Below, piece after piece: positions 12,837-24,083 of a stretch of DNA of 64,000 nt. This DNA comes from Pogona vitticeps (lineage: Eukaryota; Chordata; Lepidosauria; Squamata; Agamidae). The DNA is taken from positions 2,213,501 to 2,277,500 of the forward strand of contig NC_135793.1 in the NCBI RefSeq assembly GCF_051106095.1, written 5' to 3'. Each line of letters starts with the position of its first letter. The first letter of the stretch is position 1. Under the pieces are notes generated by a model, which saw only the letters and a program-made list of their open reading frames with translations, made no database searches and was not told where the DNA came from. The position numbers and the translations under genes are program-made.

Positions 12837-12839
12837 TTT
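12773..12839. repeat. (TTTA)n microsatellite
   Basis: About 16 tandem TTTA units. They translate as repeated LFIY in spurious frames. Confidence 0.97.
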
Positions 12840-12924
12840 GCTATGTCGCTGTTCCTTTCTAACCTTTGTGTTGAGAACACACAGTAATCTGGCATTCGGA
12901 TCGGAATGCTTTGTCCATAATTTA

Positions 12925-13710
12925 TCCTTGTGTGAGCAAGAAGATGAAAGAGAAGAGAAGAGTGACTGTAGAGGAGGAGAAAAATAGAGAAGTTGGAAAG
13001 GAAGAGATAGTGAAAGTTATAGAAAAAATGAAAGAGTTAAAGGCGGGAAAGGAGGAGGAGGAGTCAGGAAAGAGAGAGAGAGGAGGGGGTAGACGGTTTC
13101 TTAACTTCAGAGGAAGGAGGAAAATCAGGGGAGATGAGAAAGATGGTGGTTTTAGATGAAGAAGGGCTGGAAGGAGAAGGGGAACCTAAGAGTGTTTCAG
13201 ATCCCACAGAAGGGAATAGGTTACGAAAGCCAAGACCGGAAAGAGACAGAGGAAAAGGGGGAAGAAGGAAAACCCATGATTGAAGGATCGAGACCGGAGG
13301 GATGGACAGTTTTAGGACACCCTCGAGGATGGGGTCCTTGGAAGAGGGTGATCCCACCAGGACTGGTCCAATCACCCGAGAAGCCGCCCGAAGGAGAATG
13401 GTCACGCCATCCCTTGCCGTGGGACAATATGTGCAGTGAGGAGCGGCTGTCTGAGAAGGCCGACGGATCAGGAAACGGTTCGGACAATCTTTCCATTAAA
13501 AGGGTGACCATGATGAGGAGACGTTGCCTTCGTTGTGGGCTAACTGACCTGCCCACGTTGAACCAGTGTAGACCCTCTTGAAGTTGTGGTGGAAAAACCC
13601 ATTCGTTCTGATAGTAAAGAATTGTTCCAAGAATCTCCTCTCTTGTCGTTTCCCGCCAAAAAACAAGAAACCGCCAGACGCTGACAAAGAACCCGAATCG
13701 CACCCTGTCA
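12925..13710 (+). other. Unassigned purine-rich stretch with charged open frames
   Basis: The plus strand is strongly purine-rich from about 12940 to 13300. It carries overlapping open frames rich in Lys, Arg, Glu and Gly (82 codons from 12911, 141 codons from 13156). No domain, splice signal or start context is convincing. It may be the remnant of a larger element or just low-complexity DNA. It is listed so that the stretch is not taken as empty. Confidence 0.3.
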
Positions 13711-14680
13711 ACGCAGCGTCCAGGTTCCTCCCATGCCTTCTTTCTTGGGGCTGCTCGATGAAAAGTGAGATAATCCCAAATCCCCAGTTTTGCCGGGAGT
13801 TTGGCGAAGACTGCGTTTTTGACTAAGTCGTTTTTTTAGCCCATCTAATGCCGGTGAAAGAGACCCGATGCTTCCTCGTGCACAAACATGTTCTGGAATT
13901 GCCGTTTCTCAGGAACAACGGCTGTTTGAGTGGCTGCACCGTTCATTCGCTGCCCTGTATTATTATGCAATGAACTTTTAATAGCTTTTCTTGTTCATAT
14001 ATAATCCTGTTTATTGAATTTTTTTTCCCCCCACATGGCAGGTTTAGCCAATCCTTTCTCCCTAATCCCTTCATTTTACAGGATACAGCCACCTATTTTA
14101 GAGATGAGCCCCAGCTGCTGCACATAATAATTATATAGACAAAAGCTTCCCATTTCTCCTCAAGTTCTTTCATGGTTACAGTGCTTTTCTGTTAGAATAC
14201 AAAGGCCCTTCACAGAAAAAAAAATCACATCCCTTTACTTAAGCAATGACTAGAAAAAAAGTCTGGGGAAAGCCACCAAGTAGAAATCCGGAAATTTAGT
14301 ATAACCTCTTTTCCTTTTTTTGTCCTCTCCGAGCTTATCTCAGATTTGTGCAGTAGTTAATTATATTTCTTTGTTGTTTATTACCACTAACATGTACTTT
14401 CATGTTAACAGAGGTTTGTGTTTCAGAACGAAGGGCAGCCACTTAAATTGCACGCAGAGATGCTTAATAACCCATGTGGGGCATTTCCTGGAGGCAGCAC
14501 AGGGTTCCCTGAAACCAAGGAAGAAAATCAGACTTCCTAACAGAGATGTAAGGAAGGCTTTCGTGACCTTTATATTTTATGTGGAAATACTTTTCCATCT
14601 TATGTTAAGAGAAATGGAAAGAAAATCATGTAACCCAGGTTGCAGCGATTATGGGCTAAAATATTTAGCAAGGCCTCTAT
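13711..14680. other. Intergenic sequence, nothing recognised
   Basis: AT-rich sequence without recognised genes or named repeats. Confidence 0.4.
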
Positions 14681-14684
14681 TCAG

Positions 14685-14732
14685 AGCACATTCCCATAGT
14701 CTCTCGAGACTGAAGGATGCCTACTATTAAAT
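14685..14732 (+). mobile_element. LINE 3'-terminus fragment
   Basis: The text GTCTCTCGAGACTGAAGGAT followed by GCCTACTA is the reverse complement of the text at 21286-21312. It marks the same short LINE terminus. Only about 45 bp remain, ending where the Penelope-like fragment begins. Confidence 0.5.
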
Positions 14733-14744
14733 CTGCACGATTGG

Positions 14745-15455
14745 GCTAATAATTTCATGTCAGCAGCAAGAGGTATATATACTGGAACCACAAAACGCAG
14801 CATCCACACCAGAATCAAAGAACATGAGAGACACTGCAGACTAAAACAACTGGAAAAATTGGCAGTAGCCGAACATGCCCTAAAACAAGCTGGACATGAA
14901 ATTATATTTCAAAATACTAAAGTACTGGACAACACCATTATGTTAGACTGCACAGGGAAGCCATTGAAATCCACAAACAGCAGCAGGGCTTCAACAAAAA
15001 GAAGAAAGTTTAAAACTCGACAAAGCCTGGCTCCCAGCACTGAAAAATACAGCCTGCAAAAGGTCAGCGAACTCTACCCAGCTACAAGGACGGGTCATCA
15101 CTGCACACAAAAGACCAGCTAATGACTCCCCTCAATCACAGTGACAGATCATCTCTCCCTCTTATCACAACAATACACCCACAACAAAAAATATGCTGAT
15201 CACCACAATCACCCATCTCCTGAAAAGGACAAAAGCTGATCCCACAGCTATAAATACTCAACTATCCAAACAAACTGCACCAGAGCACAGACAGAGTTTT
15301 TACTCCTGTCCTCTGAAGATGACGGCTGGTGAAACATTAGGAAGAACAACCTTCAGGACACGGCCAAAGAGCCCGAAAAACCCACAACAGCCATCAGATC
15401 CCGGCCGTGAAAGCCTTCGAGAATACATTATTGAAAGAAATGAGTAACACAAGTG
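14745..15455 (+). mobile_element. Penelope-like element 3' fragment (GIY-YIG end)
   Basis: The plus-strand frame from 14757 encodes IYTGTTKRSIHTRIKEHERH, then AVAEHALKQAGHEI and FQNTKVLD. This is the GIY-YIG endonuclease domain found at the C-terminus of Penelope-like retroelements (pattern YIG.T.RS...R..EH.R...AVAEH). A frame after about 15190 and the terminal CCGGCCGTGAAAGCCTTCGA text fit the element's 3' end. The reverse transcriptase part is absent, so the copy is 5'-truncated. Confidence 0.75.
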
Positions 15456-15745
15456 GCATTCCTTAAGCCTTGCTGAAGTCCTAGGTCTTAGGATTGTTCT
15501 GAGGATGTGTGTGTTTTGGTCTGGTCTCTGGGTGCTCTTTGTGAATTTCGTTGTATGTGTATACGGTATATATATGTTCAAGGACAATAAATTATTATGA
15601 TTATTATGGTTGTTACTATTATTGCTGAAGTTTAAGGCATCTCCATGGGCACTCTGTTGCACGTGGAATTGGGCATTTCTTAATGTTGCTGCTTGCATAA
15701 CTTCACAACAGGTTTCCAGCCAATAAATTGTTTTAAAAAAATACA
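15456..15745. other. Spacer between repeats, nothing recognised
   Basis: AT-rich non-coding text with an ATTATT-type stretch near 15590-15625. No gene is seen. Confidence 0.4.
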
Positions 15746-15895
15746 GCAGGTACTCCTGTATCCGCAGATCTGTTCCATGATCTACTGTGGATATCTGAAA
15801 CAGCAGATAGTAGCAAATCCTATACCACATACAAAGAGACCGGATGAAGGCCACAAGACCCACCCTCTTATATGCTGTATATAGACTGCAGTAAA
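15746..15895 (+). mobile_element. Tigger/MER2-like DNA transposon fragment
   Basis: The text TGTATCCGCAGATCTGTTCC, then CTACTGTGGATATCTGAAAC and AGCAGATAGTA, resembles the terminal part of Tigger/MER2-like elements (TATCCGCGG..TTCC...GATACC.AAACCGCGGATA). No second end is visible, so this is a decayed partial copy. Confidence 0.45.
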
Positions 15896-17173
15896 TTTCG
15901 GGTCACTGAAACCACAACATCGACCCCACGGTTCTACTGGGATTAAGTATTATATTTAAAACCCTGGCACAGTTTTCTACACAATTTAATCTCCTTTTAA
16001 AAAAAGAATCCTGTTTTATAAACAGTTTCATTTAGAAGCATCATTATTGTAGCATATACATGAACAAACCTGGAAATTTTTTACAAATTTGGCTCCATAC
16101 CTTATAGGTGTGTTTTTTCCACCCCTGCAACTCCATAGCAACCTGTTTCATAAGCAGCGTAGCACCTGTGTTGTTCAGGAGGGCGTGTCTACCTGCGTCA
16201 AACCTACACTGATATAGAAACTGTATCAGAACCAGGAAGAGAGTGAAACACAAACCTATCTGAGCAGAGGGCCGGTTAACCAAACAGAGGGAGAAGCATA
16301 GGAAGGATCGTACACCTGATAAGAGAGAAATCATGGGGAAAGCAAAAAAAAGGTGAAAGTTCTGCTTAAGGGAGGTTACCTGTGAGGTCCTAAGGAAGCT
16401 TCAGTGGGTTAGGAAACAGTCCTGCTAAAAAGACTTCAGTTTGCAAAAGAGGAATGCCGGATGCAGACTACAGGAATGAAGGTTGGTCTACTCGTCTCAG
16501 ATGAGGACGAGCGTTCATATTCATGAGATGGATCCAGTCTCTTCATTTTTGAACGAACTACAAGGAAGAGTTGATAGCTGGCATGGATTGCAGAAAGCCT
16601 AAGTAAGTGTTGCCCTTTCAGGAAACTTGTGAATGTGACCAGGAAAATTATGGGAGATGCAGAACAAATTAGGGGTAATAGACCCAGTCATGGGGGAATG
16701 AAAGCCGTGGTGGTTGAAGCCACACCGGGAAACAGATTGCAATTTGTGGAGTGGTCTGGCCTGATTGTTTTTCTTAACAATTTATACATTTGGGCTGTTT
16801 ACATCGATACCTTGCAGCTGGACAACACATCACGGCCACATTTTGCCTTAATAAGCAGTTTTAATAAACAGGCGCCCTCCCGTTGTATCCCCGCCATGAT
16901 AAGCCAAGGGAGGCCAGGATGATAGGAAGAAGCACAAGCAAGCTCGTTAGCGAGGTTTGATAAGCACATCTGTTGTTTCTGGCTTGTCTTCCATGCTTGA
17001 AGCTCATGAGAGCTGATTGACCCTCCGTGGATCCATCTTTGTGTCAGGAGAACAGCCAAGGAAATTTGCCTGGCCAAAGAAAAGGGACAACAGATCAAGT
17101 TAGAAGACAATAGCTGATGCCTTAACCATATTTTAACGGATATTCTGTAGGGTTTTTCGCCTCCCAAATTGTT
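15896..17173. other. Intergenic sequence, nothing recognised
   Basis: Two open frames of about 100-120 codons (16629 plus, 16799 minus) overlap on opposite strands and show no known domain. No gene is supported. Confidence 0.4.
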
Positions 17174-17449
17174 TACAGTGGACCCTTGACTTACAGACAG
17201 CTCAACTTACAGACTTTTCGAGTTACAGACTTCTCTGGCCGCAAAATGTAGTTTCGACTTGCAGCCGGAGAATCGACCTGCAGACCAGAAAAAAACCAAA
17301 ATGGAACAAAAACAGAACAAAAACGGCCGGTTATGGCATTAATCGGTTTTCAATGCATTGTAGGTCAATGGAGACACGACCTACAGACTTTTCGACCTGC
17401 AGCCACTGTTCCAATACAGATTAATTCTGTAAGTAGAGGGCCCACTGTA
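17174..17449. mobile_element. Tigger-like MITE with TA flanks
   Basis: The left end CAGTGGACCCTTGACTTACA and right end TGTAAGTAGAGGGCCCACTG are inverted repeats flanked by TA on both sides, the target site of Tc1/mariner-superfamily elements. The interior of about 270 bp has no transposase frame, so this is a non-autonomous element. The ends have drifted, which suggests moderate age. Confidence 0.8.
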
Positions 17450-18019
17450 TATTAATTAGTGTTTTGATCAGTGCGAAACCAAAGGGTGGATTATAATGTG
17501 GGATTTGTTTTGTCTTTCTAACAGAACGGATTTTAAAAATTGAAAGGCATGAACTTTTAAACGAAAAAAATCCTAAACATTTTCATACGTTGTGTGTTTT
17601 TTAAGTGAAATTTTGAGTTGTGGTAAAGAAATAATAAGTTGTAGGACCTCACCAAATAAATATATAAGTGTTTTGACCCCTCTCCTCCTGCAAGCATTTT
17701 AAGCTTTTGGCTGATTCCCCCCCCCCCCCCAATACCATTTTAAATTTCAAAATATAAAAAATCTTTAAAACCAACCAACCAACCAAGCATTTTATGGATT
17801 TTTTTCCTCTTTAGGAAAACACTGTTTCAAATGTTAAAAACCTGTTGTAAACGCATGTTTCAAGCCCTCCCCAAGTGTATTAAGCCGGTGTGTTGTTCCT
17901 ATTACGATGATTCCTATTGAACAAAAACGCCATTTAAAAACTTTTACCTATAAAAAAAGGTGAGGTGTGCGGTTGTTTGTTTTAAAACCAACCCAAAGCA
18001 TTTTAATAATTTCCGGCTT
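17450..18019. other. AT-rich intergenic sequence
   Basis: Contains a C homopolymer near 17717-17731 and a short CCAA repeat near 17772. No gene or named element is recognised. Confidence 0.45.
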
Positions 18020-18025
18020 TGGTGT

Positions 18026-18064
<39 letters not shown>
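18020..18064. repeat. (TG)n microsatellite upstream of the CpG block
   Basis: About 20 TG units, slightly interrupted near the left end. Such purine/pyrimidine alternation can adopt Z-DNA. Its place just upstream of the likely promoter may matter, but this is inference. Confidence 0.93.
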
Positions 18065-18179
18065 TGTGTTCGAAATGACATTGTAGCTTTTTGTTTGTTA
18101 CAGTAGTTAATTTTTCCTTCCCCCATAAGGAAGGGAGAGAGACAAGCAGGGAAAGTGAGCAAAAGGCAGGAAGGAAAGC

Positions 18180-18660
18180 CGGGACGAGCCGGGGGTCCCG
18201 CGGGGGGGGGGGGGGGACGGGACGTGTGACCCTCCTCCTTCCTCCTTCCCGGGGGAGGCGAGGCCACCTGGGCCCGGTCCCCGCCCTCCCGGCGGGCGCG
18301 CGCTCGACTCCCTTCCCTTCCCTTCCCTTCCCTTCCCTTCCCTGCTGGGAACGAAACTCTCCGCGCGGAGGAGGGAAGGGAGGAAGGAACGAAGGAAGGA
18401 GGAGAGGAGCGGCCACGTTGCCTCTTCTTCGGCCGCCGAAGGAGACAGAGGACGCCTCGCCTCGCCTCGCCCGGAGGAAGGGGACCCCCCACTCCCTCGG
18501 CGCCCTGTTTTTGCTCCCTTTCCCCCACCCCCACCCCCACCCCCACCCCCACCCACTTGATGAAGGGTGCCCCCTATCATCATCATCCTCGTCCTTCCTC
18601 CCCCACTCGGGCCGGCCAGGTGAGTCCTTTTGCTTTCTTATTTAGGTCGCCCCAAACGCC
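18180..18660 (+). promoter_or_regulatory. CpG-rich promoter region and probable non-coding first exon of the LNX2-like gene
   Basis: This is the only long stretch in the window dense in C, G and CpG (for example 18270-18310 and 18440-18475). It is embedded in simple repeats such as CCCTT and CCCCCA arrays. It ends with a strong plus-strand donor, CAG followed by GTGAGT at 18620. The next well-formed plus-strand acceptor that leads to a coding start is at 31431, 12.8 kb away. This fits a CpG-island promoter, a 5'-UTR exon ending at 18619 and a first intron. The transcription start cannot be placed from sequence alone. The link to the LNX gene is inferred. Confidence 0.55.
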
Positions 18661-18700
18661 CCAGGGTTGGGCTGATGGGCGGGGGGGGGAGAGAAAGAGA

Positions 18701-18777
18701 GGGGGGGGACACACCTGTGGGGGGAGGGGGGGACACACCTGTGGGGGGAGGGGGGACACACCGGTGGGGGGAGGAGG
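18701..18777. repeat. G-rich minisatellite (three units of about 26-30 bp)
   Basis: Three tandem copies of a unit built on GACACACCTGTGGGGGG with long G runs between them, just downstream of the putative first-exon donor. Four or more G runs lie close together on the plus strand, so G-quadruplex formation is plausible. Confidence 0.8.
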
Positions 18778-19111
18778 GTCGAAAGGGCGGGGGAGAGATT
18801 TGGGGGGCATCACTCCCCACACCCCTCCCTTTCTGCCCCCTCCCAAAGAAGACACCTCAGAGTTAAAAAGGGGTGGTTCTCTTTTTAAAAAGCGGGAGGG
18901 GGGCGTTAATGAGCTTGGAAACGCACGTTGCTTTGTTTGGACTACAGCACCCACAATCCCCGGGGGAGTTCGTGGCGGGGCAGGGGATTCTGGGCGTTGT
19001 AGTTTCTCCAGCCTACCTCTCTGTCTTACCTGTAGGCACACATATACCCACGTGCTTTCACACACATATATGCATGCATATGGATATACACACACATGCA
19101 CAGACACATAC

Positions 19112-19174
19112 TATGTATGTATGTATGTATGTATGTATGTATGTATGTATGTATGTATGTATGTATGTATGTAT
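19112..19174. repeat. (TATG)n microsatellite
   Basis: About 15 TATG units flanked by degenerate CA/TA-rich repeats from 19036 to 19230. Confidence 0.96.
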
Positions 19175-21139
19175 ACACAGTTTATACACACAAACGTACA
19201 TACATACATGCACATATGTAGACACACACAGCTTATATAGGGTTGCAGTTCCGAAAAACAAAACAAGTTTGTAAAAGGGTTTTGATTGGTAAATAGGTGT
19301 TTTTTGTTGCCTCCCGCCCGGTTCCTGGCCAAAGACGGCTGCCAGCGTTCCTATTTTGAGAGACAAAATTTATCAGGACGGCAGTGAGGGACTTGCAGCC
19401 CTTGTCATTCGGCCTTTTGTTTCTAGCCGATTCCCAGCCTGGCCTGCCTTGCAGGGCTGAAGGTGGCCTTGTGCCCTGGAGGTACCGCAGGGCAGGGACA
19501 TTATATTTAGAAGCACCGAAGAAGAAGAGGGCGTAGCTGTTGAATCGTATACAGGTGGGGGCGGAATGGAGTATCCTTTCTGTTGCCACAAGAAGAAATA
19601 AGCCAGGACTTATGTTTGCGAGCAGCACAGAAAACTGAATGCAGCCGGCCTCTGCGGTCTGAACACAAGGACACTTAGTGGAGATTGGTGACCACTTAAT
19701 ATGCTTTTGAGCTCTCTTGTTGCCTTTGTAATAAGAAGGGCATAAGGAATTGGTTTCTTCCTTCTTTCTTCTTCTTCTTTTCAGAACACTGTCTGCCGTC
19801 TTAACCAGCAAAACTGCATACCTGGGTATGTCTCAGCAGCCACTGGCCAGCAAATAACCCTCCCTTGGCCACGTCTGACACACACACATACACACATACA
19901 CACACACAAATCCCACATTGTGTTTGGGGTATATTTATTTATTTCAGTTCTGTGTTTTGAAGCAAGGCTTAAATAGGAAAAGGAGGTGAGTATTTAGATA
20001 TGCAGAGAGAAAGAGACAGAGAAACACTTTGAGATTATTGCTTGTTTGATTAATATTTATGGCTGGGCATGTTCTTAGGATCCAAGGAGCGGATTGCCCT
20101 GTCAGTGCAGAAGGAAAAGAGAATGATTTTTCTGGATTCAGCAGGGTTCTGTATTTCAGTACGTTGCCGTGCAGTTGTATATACACACCCACAATGCTGT
20201 ATATGTGTTGATTGAGAAGCAAATGACATCATACTTGTTAAGATGGAACTCCTGAGTATATTTAAGGTTGATACCTTGTTTAGGAGTTCTGGGGGTGCTA
20301 ATGGCCCCAGCGATCTCTCACTGAAGTCGTTCTGAGAGCACAGTGACCATAGTTTTCGAGCATGAACATATTAATTAGCAAACTTCCTTTGATATCCGTA
20401 TCCCTGGTTGCCTTATCATTTTCTGTCCCTGTGTTTCGTGATATCTCAAAAAAAAAACACCAACCAACAAAAAAAAAACCTTGCTGAAAAAGCAAACAGG
20501 TCATAAAATAAGGCTGTGATTCAGAGTTCCCTTTTCTATATAGCATTTAGTTTGGACTCTGCCCTTTTGGCTTAGGTAATCTTTGTTTGCCTTCATCTTA
20601 GTGGCAGGGGTTTGTTGAACGACATCACCTTTATGGAGTCCTTTGAGATCTGGACAAAATACATTGCTCTGTAAGCATTGCTTTTCTTAGACTGGCATTT
20701 TAAATGAGCAGCCATCCTTTTGTGTCATAAATAGAGTATGCTGCTGAAAAAGTATCCTTCCTTTGAAAACAGCCTGCTGAGAAAACAAAGAGGACACACG
20801 AACAATGAGGTGAAAGAGGGAGGAAAAATGTATAGACAAGGAAGAACAAGTGGTTTCCCCCCCATTCGTTTGAGTAGGTAGAGAGAGAAAAATCAGGTGC
20901 TTCCAAACCCTATGTTGTCAATAGGTAACACATACAGATAGGTCATCTGGCCTGCTCTTCTCTTGAGCTTTTGAAGTTGTTGTTAATTTTTGGCCTCCCA
21001 GCCAAAGTCCAGTTCTGTAACTTGTAGTCCAGAGGTGAGAGGCATAGATGTAAGATTCTACCCTTTCAGCCAATGAGAGTAAGAATCGGAACCGTTGTAG
21101 AGAATTAAAAGAGAACGGTGGGTGATCTCATCCCCATCT
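19175..21139. other. Probable LNX2-like first intron, no exon seen
   Basis: Contains a short CA-rich repeat near 19880-19910 and homopolymers. No gene-like frame with splice signals is recognised. The 192-codon minus frame at 19233-19811 has no known domain. Confidence 0.4.
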
Positions 21140-21275
21140 TCTTAGAACTGCAGAGTTGGAAGGGACTCTAGAGGTCATCAAGTCCAGCCCCTGTCAAGGA
21201 GGCATAGAGGGGATTCAGACTCCCAACCACTGGCTCCGCAGCCAGATAACTGAACCACTGAGTTCTCCATCAGTA
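21140..21275 (-). mobile_element. tRNA-derived SINE
   Basis: The text AACTGCAGAGTTGGAAGGGA, CAAGTCCAGCCCCTGTCAAG and CTCCGCAGCCAGATAACTGA, with ACCACTGAG, is the reverse complement of a SINE with a tRNA-like head and CR1-like tail. It is the same family as at 7235 and 52485. Confidence 0.7.
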
Positions 21276-21283
21276 TCTTTATT

Positions 21284-21500
21284 TAGGCATCCTTCAGTCT
21301 CGAGAGACGAGGGTCACGTGCTCTGTATGGAGGACTTGGAACAGCTTCTAGTGTGGCTGAGAAGGCCAATTCGAGAGTGACCGTCCCTTCCACACTGCAG
21401 GTAAATACAATACTGTCCCCTGTCCAGCTCCCTGGTTTTGCTGGTTTTGGGACTGCCTCTTGGCCTTGGCCTGCTGGACAAGGGTCTCTTCAAATTTCAA
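21284..21500 (-). mobile_element. LINE 3' fragment
   Basis: The text AGGCATCCTTCAGTCTCGAG, then GTGGCTGAGAAGGCCAATTC and TGGACAAGGGTCTCTTCAAA, belongs to a very common reptile LINE terminus, here reverse-complemented. The clade (L2 or a Jockey-group relative) is not certain. A short copy of its extreme end lies at 14685. Confidence 0.6.
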
Positions 21501-22224
21501 AGTTCCAGCTTAGTTTCATAGATGAACGTGTGTACGTTACACCACAATAATCTAAGTGAGTTTTTGCTAGAACAGCGGAGGGACCAAGTGTGGCCGCGAG
21601 ACTCCGTGCGGATGTGCGAGCCTGTGTTTGCAGATCCTTTCAGATGTCCTAGTTCACTTGCTTTTTTTTAAAAAAAGTTTTTTTACGGGGGGGGAGGAAG
21701 GTGGTATATTGCTACTCCGAGAGCACCTTTTACGTAGGTGTAAGTCTGCTGATCCCCCTTCGGTGTCCAGGAACAGTTGTTGCCCTTAGCGGCTGAAATG
21801 TGCAACTGTTTGAACCTCTGAATCACAGAAGCTGTTTGAACCTCTGAATATCAGAGTGAATTTAAGAGGGTGGGGAACTAATAAAACAGCTCTTATCTGG
21901 AAAACATGGAGCAGCATCTCCCACTTCAGATATATCACTTAACCCACGGCCCCTGCAGCGAAGGCTTTCAGCTTGTGTATATCTCAACTAAAGAGTTGAG
22001 GAGGAGAATCCAGCAGCTCCGTTTCCTCTCTTGTTTTTTTTTCCCCTTCCCTCTGTATGGAGCGTGACAAGTAATTTACGCAGAGAGGCTCTACAGACAC
22101 TCAAGAACCCTCAGGTTTAGGATTCACAATGGCATGGAGAGCCACAAGCGGCTGTCCACTTCAGGCTGCGGCGACGTGCACAAGGAGAGCAGTGATGGAG
22201 GAGAAAGGGCTCCGCTCTTGCATG
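21501..22224. other. Intronic sequence, nothing recognised
   Basis: No gene or named repeat. A poly-T/A stretch and a G run lie near 21660-21700. Confidence 0.4.
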
Positions 22225-22430
22225 TTTGCTTTAACTTTTTATTATTGTGAGTTACATTTATATCCATCCTGTCCTCCAGTAAGCTCAAGGTGTGCTGCGT
22301 GGCTTCCTTCTCCTAACTTCACCACCACCACTAGCCGATATGCTAGATCAGCTGAGAGAGAGAGTGAGAGAGTGACCGGCTCAAAGTTGACCAGTGAATT
22401 TCATGGCTTACGGAGGGAGTAGACTCTGGA
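22225..22430 (-). mobile_element. tRNA-derived SINE, decayed
   Basis: The text TTACATTTATATCCATCCTG, TCCTCCAGTAAGCTCAAGGT and, after a gap, GTGACCGGCTCAAAGTTGAC, GTGAATTTCATGGC matches a widespread reptile repeat whose consensus reads ATTTATATCCCGCC..GAGCTCAAGGTGG..GACTGGCCCAAGGTCAC. The tRNA-like head is missing. Confidence 0.55.
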
Positions 22431-22439
22431 TTCACTGCT

Positions 22440-22615
22440 GTAACTTTGTTGTTGTTTAGTTAAGTCATGTCCGACTCTTTGTGACCCCATGGACCAAAGC
22501 ACGCCAGGCCTTCCTGTCTTCCACGGCCTCCCGGAGTTGGGTCAAATTCATGTTGGTTGCTTCTATGGTTAAAGTCTCAACTAAATTTGATGAAAAGGCT
22601 AAACAGAGCGGGATA
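22440..22615 (-). mobile_element. BovB/RTE LINE 3'-end fragment
   Basis: The minus-strand translation contains LTQLREAVEDRKAWRALVHG followed by VTKSRT, the typical extreme C-terminus of BovB reverse transcriptase. The plus strand shows GTCCGACTCTTTGTGACCCC, the reverse complement of the BovB 3' region that is shared with Sauria SINE tails. It is 5'-truncated. Confidence 0.8.
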
Positions 22616-24003
22616 GGTGCATGATGACAATCCACCCTGTATCTCTGACCTTGCATCATGTTGCTGTCAAAACAGATAATAAGGCAGCAGCCGGCAGAGT
22701 GCATCATTGAATGGATTGGGATGAAAAGCAGCTAGAAAGTTCCTGGTGAAAGGCATATTTATAAAGAAGTGTGGCAGTGATTTCGTGCCTTCAGGCCTCT
22801 CTTTCTCCTCTGATTTGTGTCCCCTTATTTAAAGGTCTGGGCTTTAGGTTAGAAGGTATCACATACTACAGGCAAGTGGACTGGGCTTCACCCTTAACCT
22901 GAAGGCAGTGTACCTTGCAGAACAATGTCCACCGTAATTGTGCACTGCCCAGAAAGATCAGTAATAGTAGCCAGGATGCCTCATGTGTTTCTGCGTAACA
23001 AATTTAGAAGCCACTGATGTATGTATGGGCAGTGGTGCACCATGTTCAAGGACCGTACAGTACATATCTTTGTAGAGAGCTTGTAGGAGACCTCTCCAGA
23101 TAGCACTGGGTGGATGCCTCGCAGTGCAGGGTTCAGCCTCCTGTCTGAAAACTGGTCTGACTATATATACTTTTCCTCCTACACTATGCCAGATAGGCAA
23201 AAGTTTTTCCACTTGACCTCTTACTAAACTTGTACCGTGGCTGCATTCGCGGGCAGCCTGATTCACAAAATACCTGTTGTTTACATCTTTAGGGCTGATA
23301 CACTTAAGTGACTGTGCAGAGCTGTATGAAGTGTAGTTAGCACACGCACAAAAGAAACAAGCAAAAAGGGTGCTCCCTACACCCTGTTACAGACGGAGGC
23401 CAGCGACCACATCCTGCATCAGCTCAGGTTTCAAGAGCGGCTCTGTTTATACTGTACTGCAGGGATAAATATACAAGGTTGCTAGTGATAACAAAATTAG
23501 CACTTCACTCAGCAGCATTATCGCCAGTGTTGTCATTCTCTCACCCAGTTCTTTCCAGTTTTATTGAAACAGGTCGGCAAGTATTACAACCCATTGGGGA
23601 TGTTTGCACATCGAAGCATCGTGAAGACAACAGGTTGTTAAACCAACTTACAGTCCTGCTTATGCAAACCATCTTGCTGACAAGAGCGCATTCTATTTTA
23701 TACAAATTTTCTGCAATATTATTAGTTTCAGATGGTGTTCCATAGATTCTTTTGCTTCTGTAGTGAGAAGGCTGGTAGCAGTATAAAAAAACAAAACAAA
23801 ACAAAAAAACCAAACACACACCAGTCAAGCTGGGTTCATCTTGCTGTCTCCCTTTTTGTGTTTCGAAATGCCAGTAAGGCTAGCTGAAACACTCACCTGT
23901 AACACTGTATGTGCAGAAATGACATAGATATTATTCTTCCCATTGCCTGGATTATTGGATTGAGTGAGTGCCTGAGAATGTCTGTTGTCTGGTCAGCAGT
24001 GTG
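22616..24003. other. Intronic sequence, nothing recognised
   Basis: No exon or named repeat. Small open frames on both strands lack known domains. Confidence 0.4.
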
Positions 24004-24083
24004 TTCATTCATTCATTCATTCATTCATTCATTCATTCATTCATTCATTCATTCATTCATTCATTCAATTTATTTATTTATTT
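24004..24083. repeat. (ATTC)n microsatellite followed by (ATTT)n
   Basis: About 16 ATTC units up to 24067, then a short TTTA run. They translate as repeated FIHS in a spurious frame. Confidence 0.96.

Noticed and set aside
15300-15863. 187-codon minus frame
   Set aside because: It is the antisense of the Penelope-like 3' end and the following AT-rich spacer, so a shadow.
19112-19174. Possible CRISPR-like or other array from regular repeats
   Set aside because: Units are 4 bp with no spacers; this and the similar tracts are microsatellites in a vertebrate genome.
17944-19240. Long overlapping frames of 130-227 codons on both strands around the CpG block
   Set aside because: They consist of GC-rich and simple-repeat translation (Gly, Pro, Arg and repeated MYVC or THTH), conflict with one another and lack known domains. 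The region reads better as promoter and non-coding exon.
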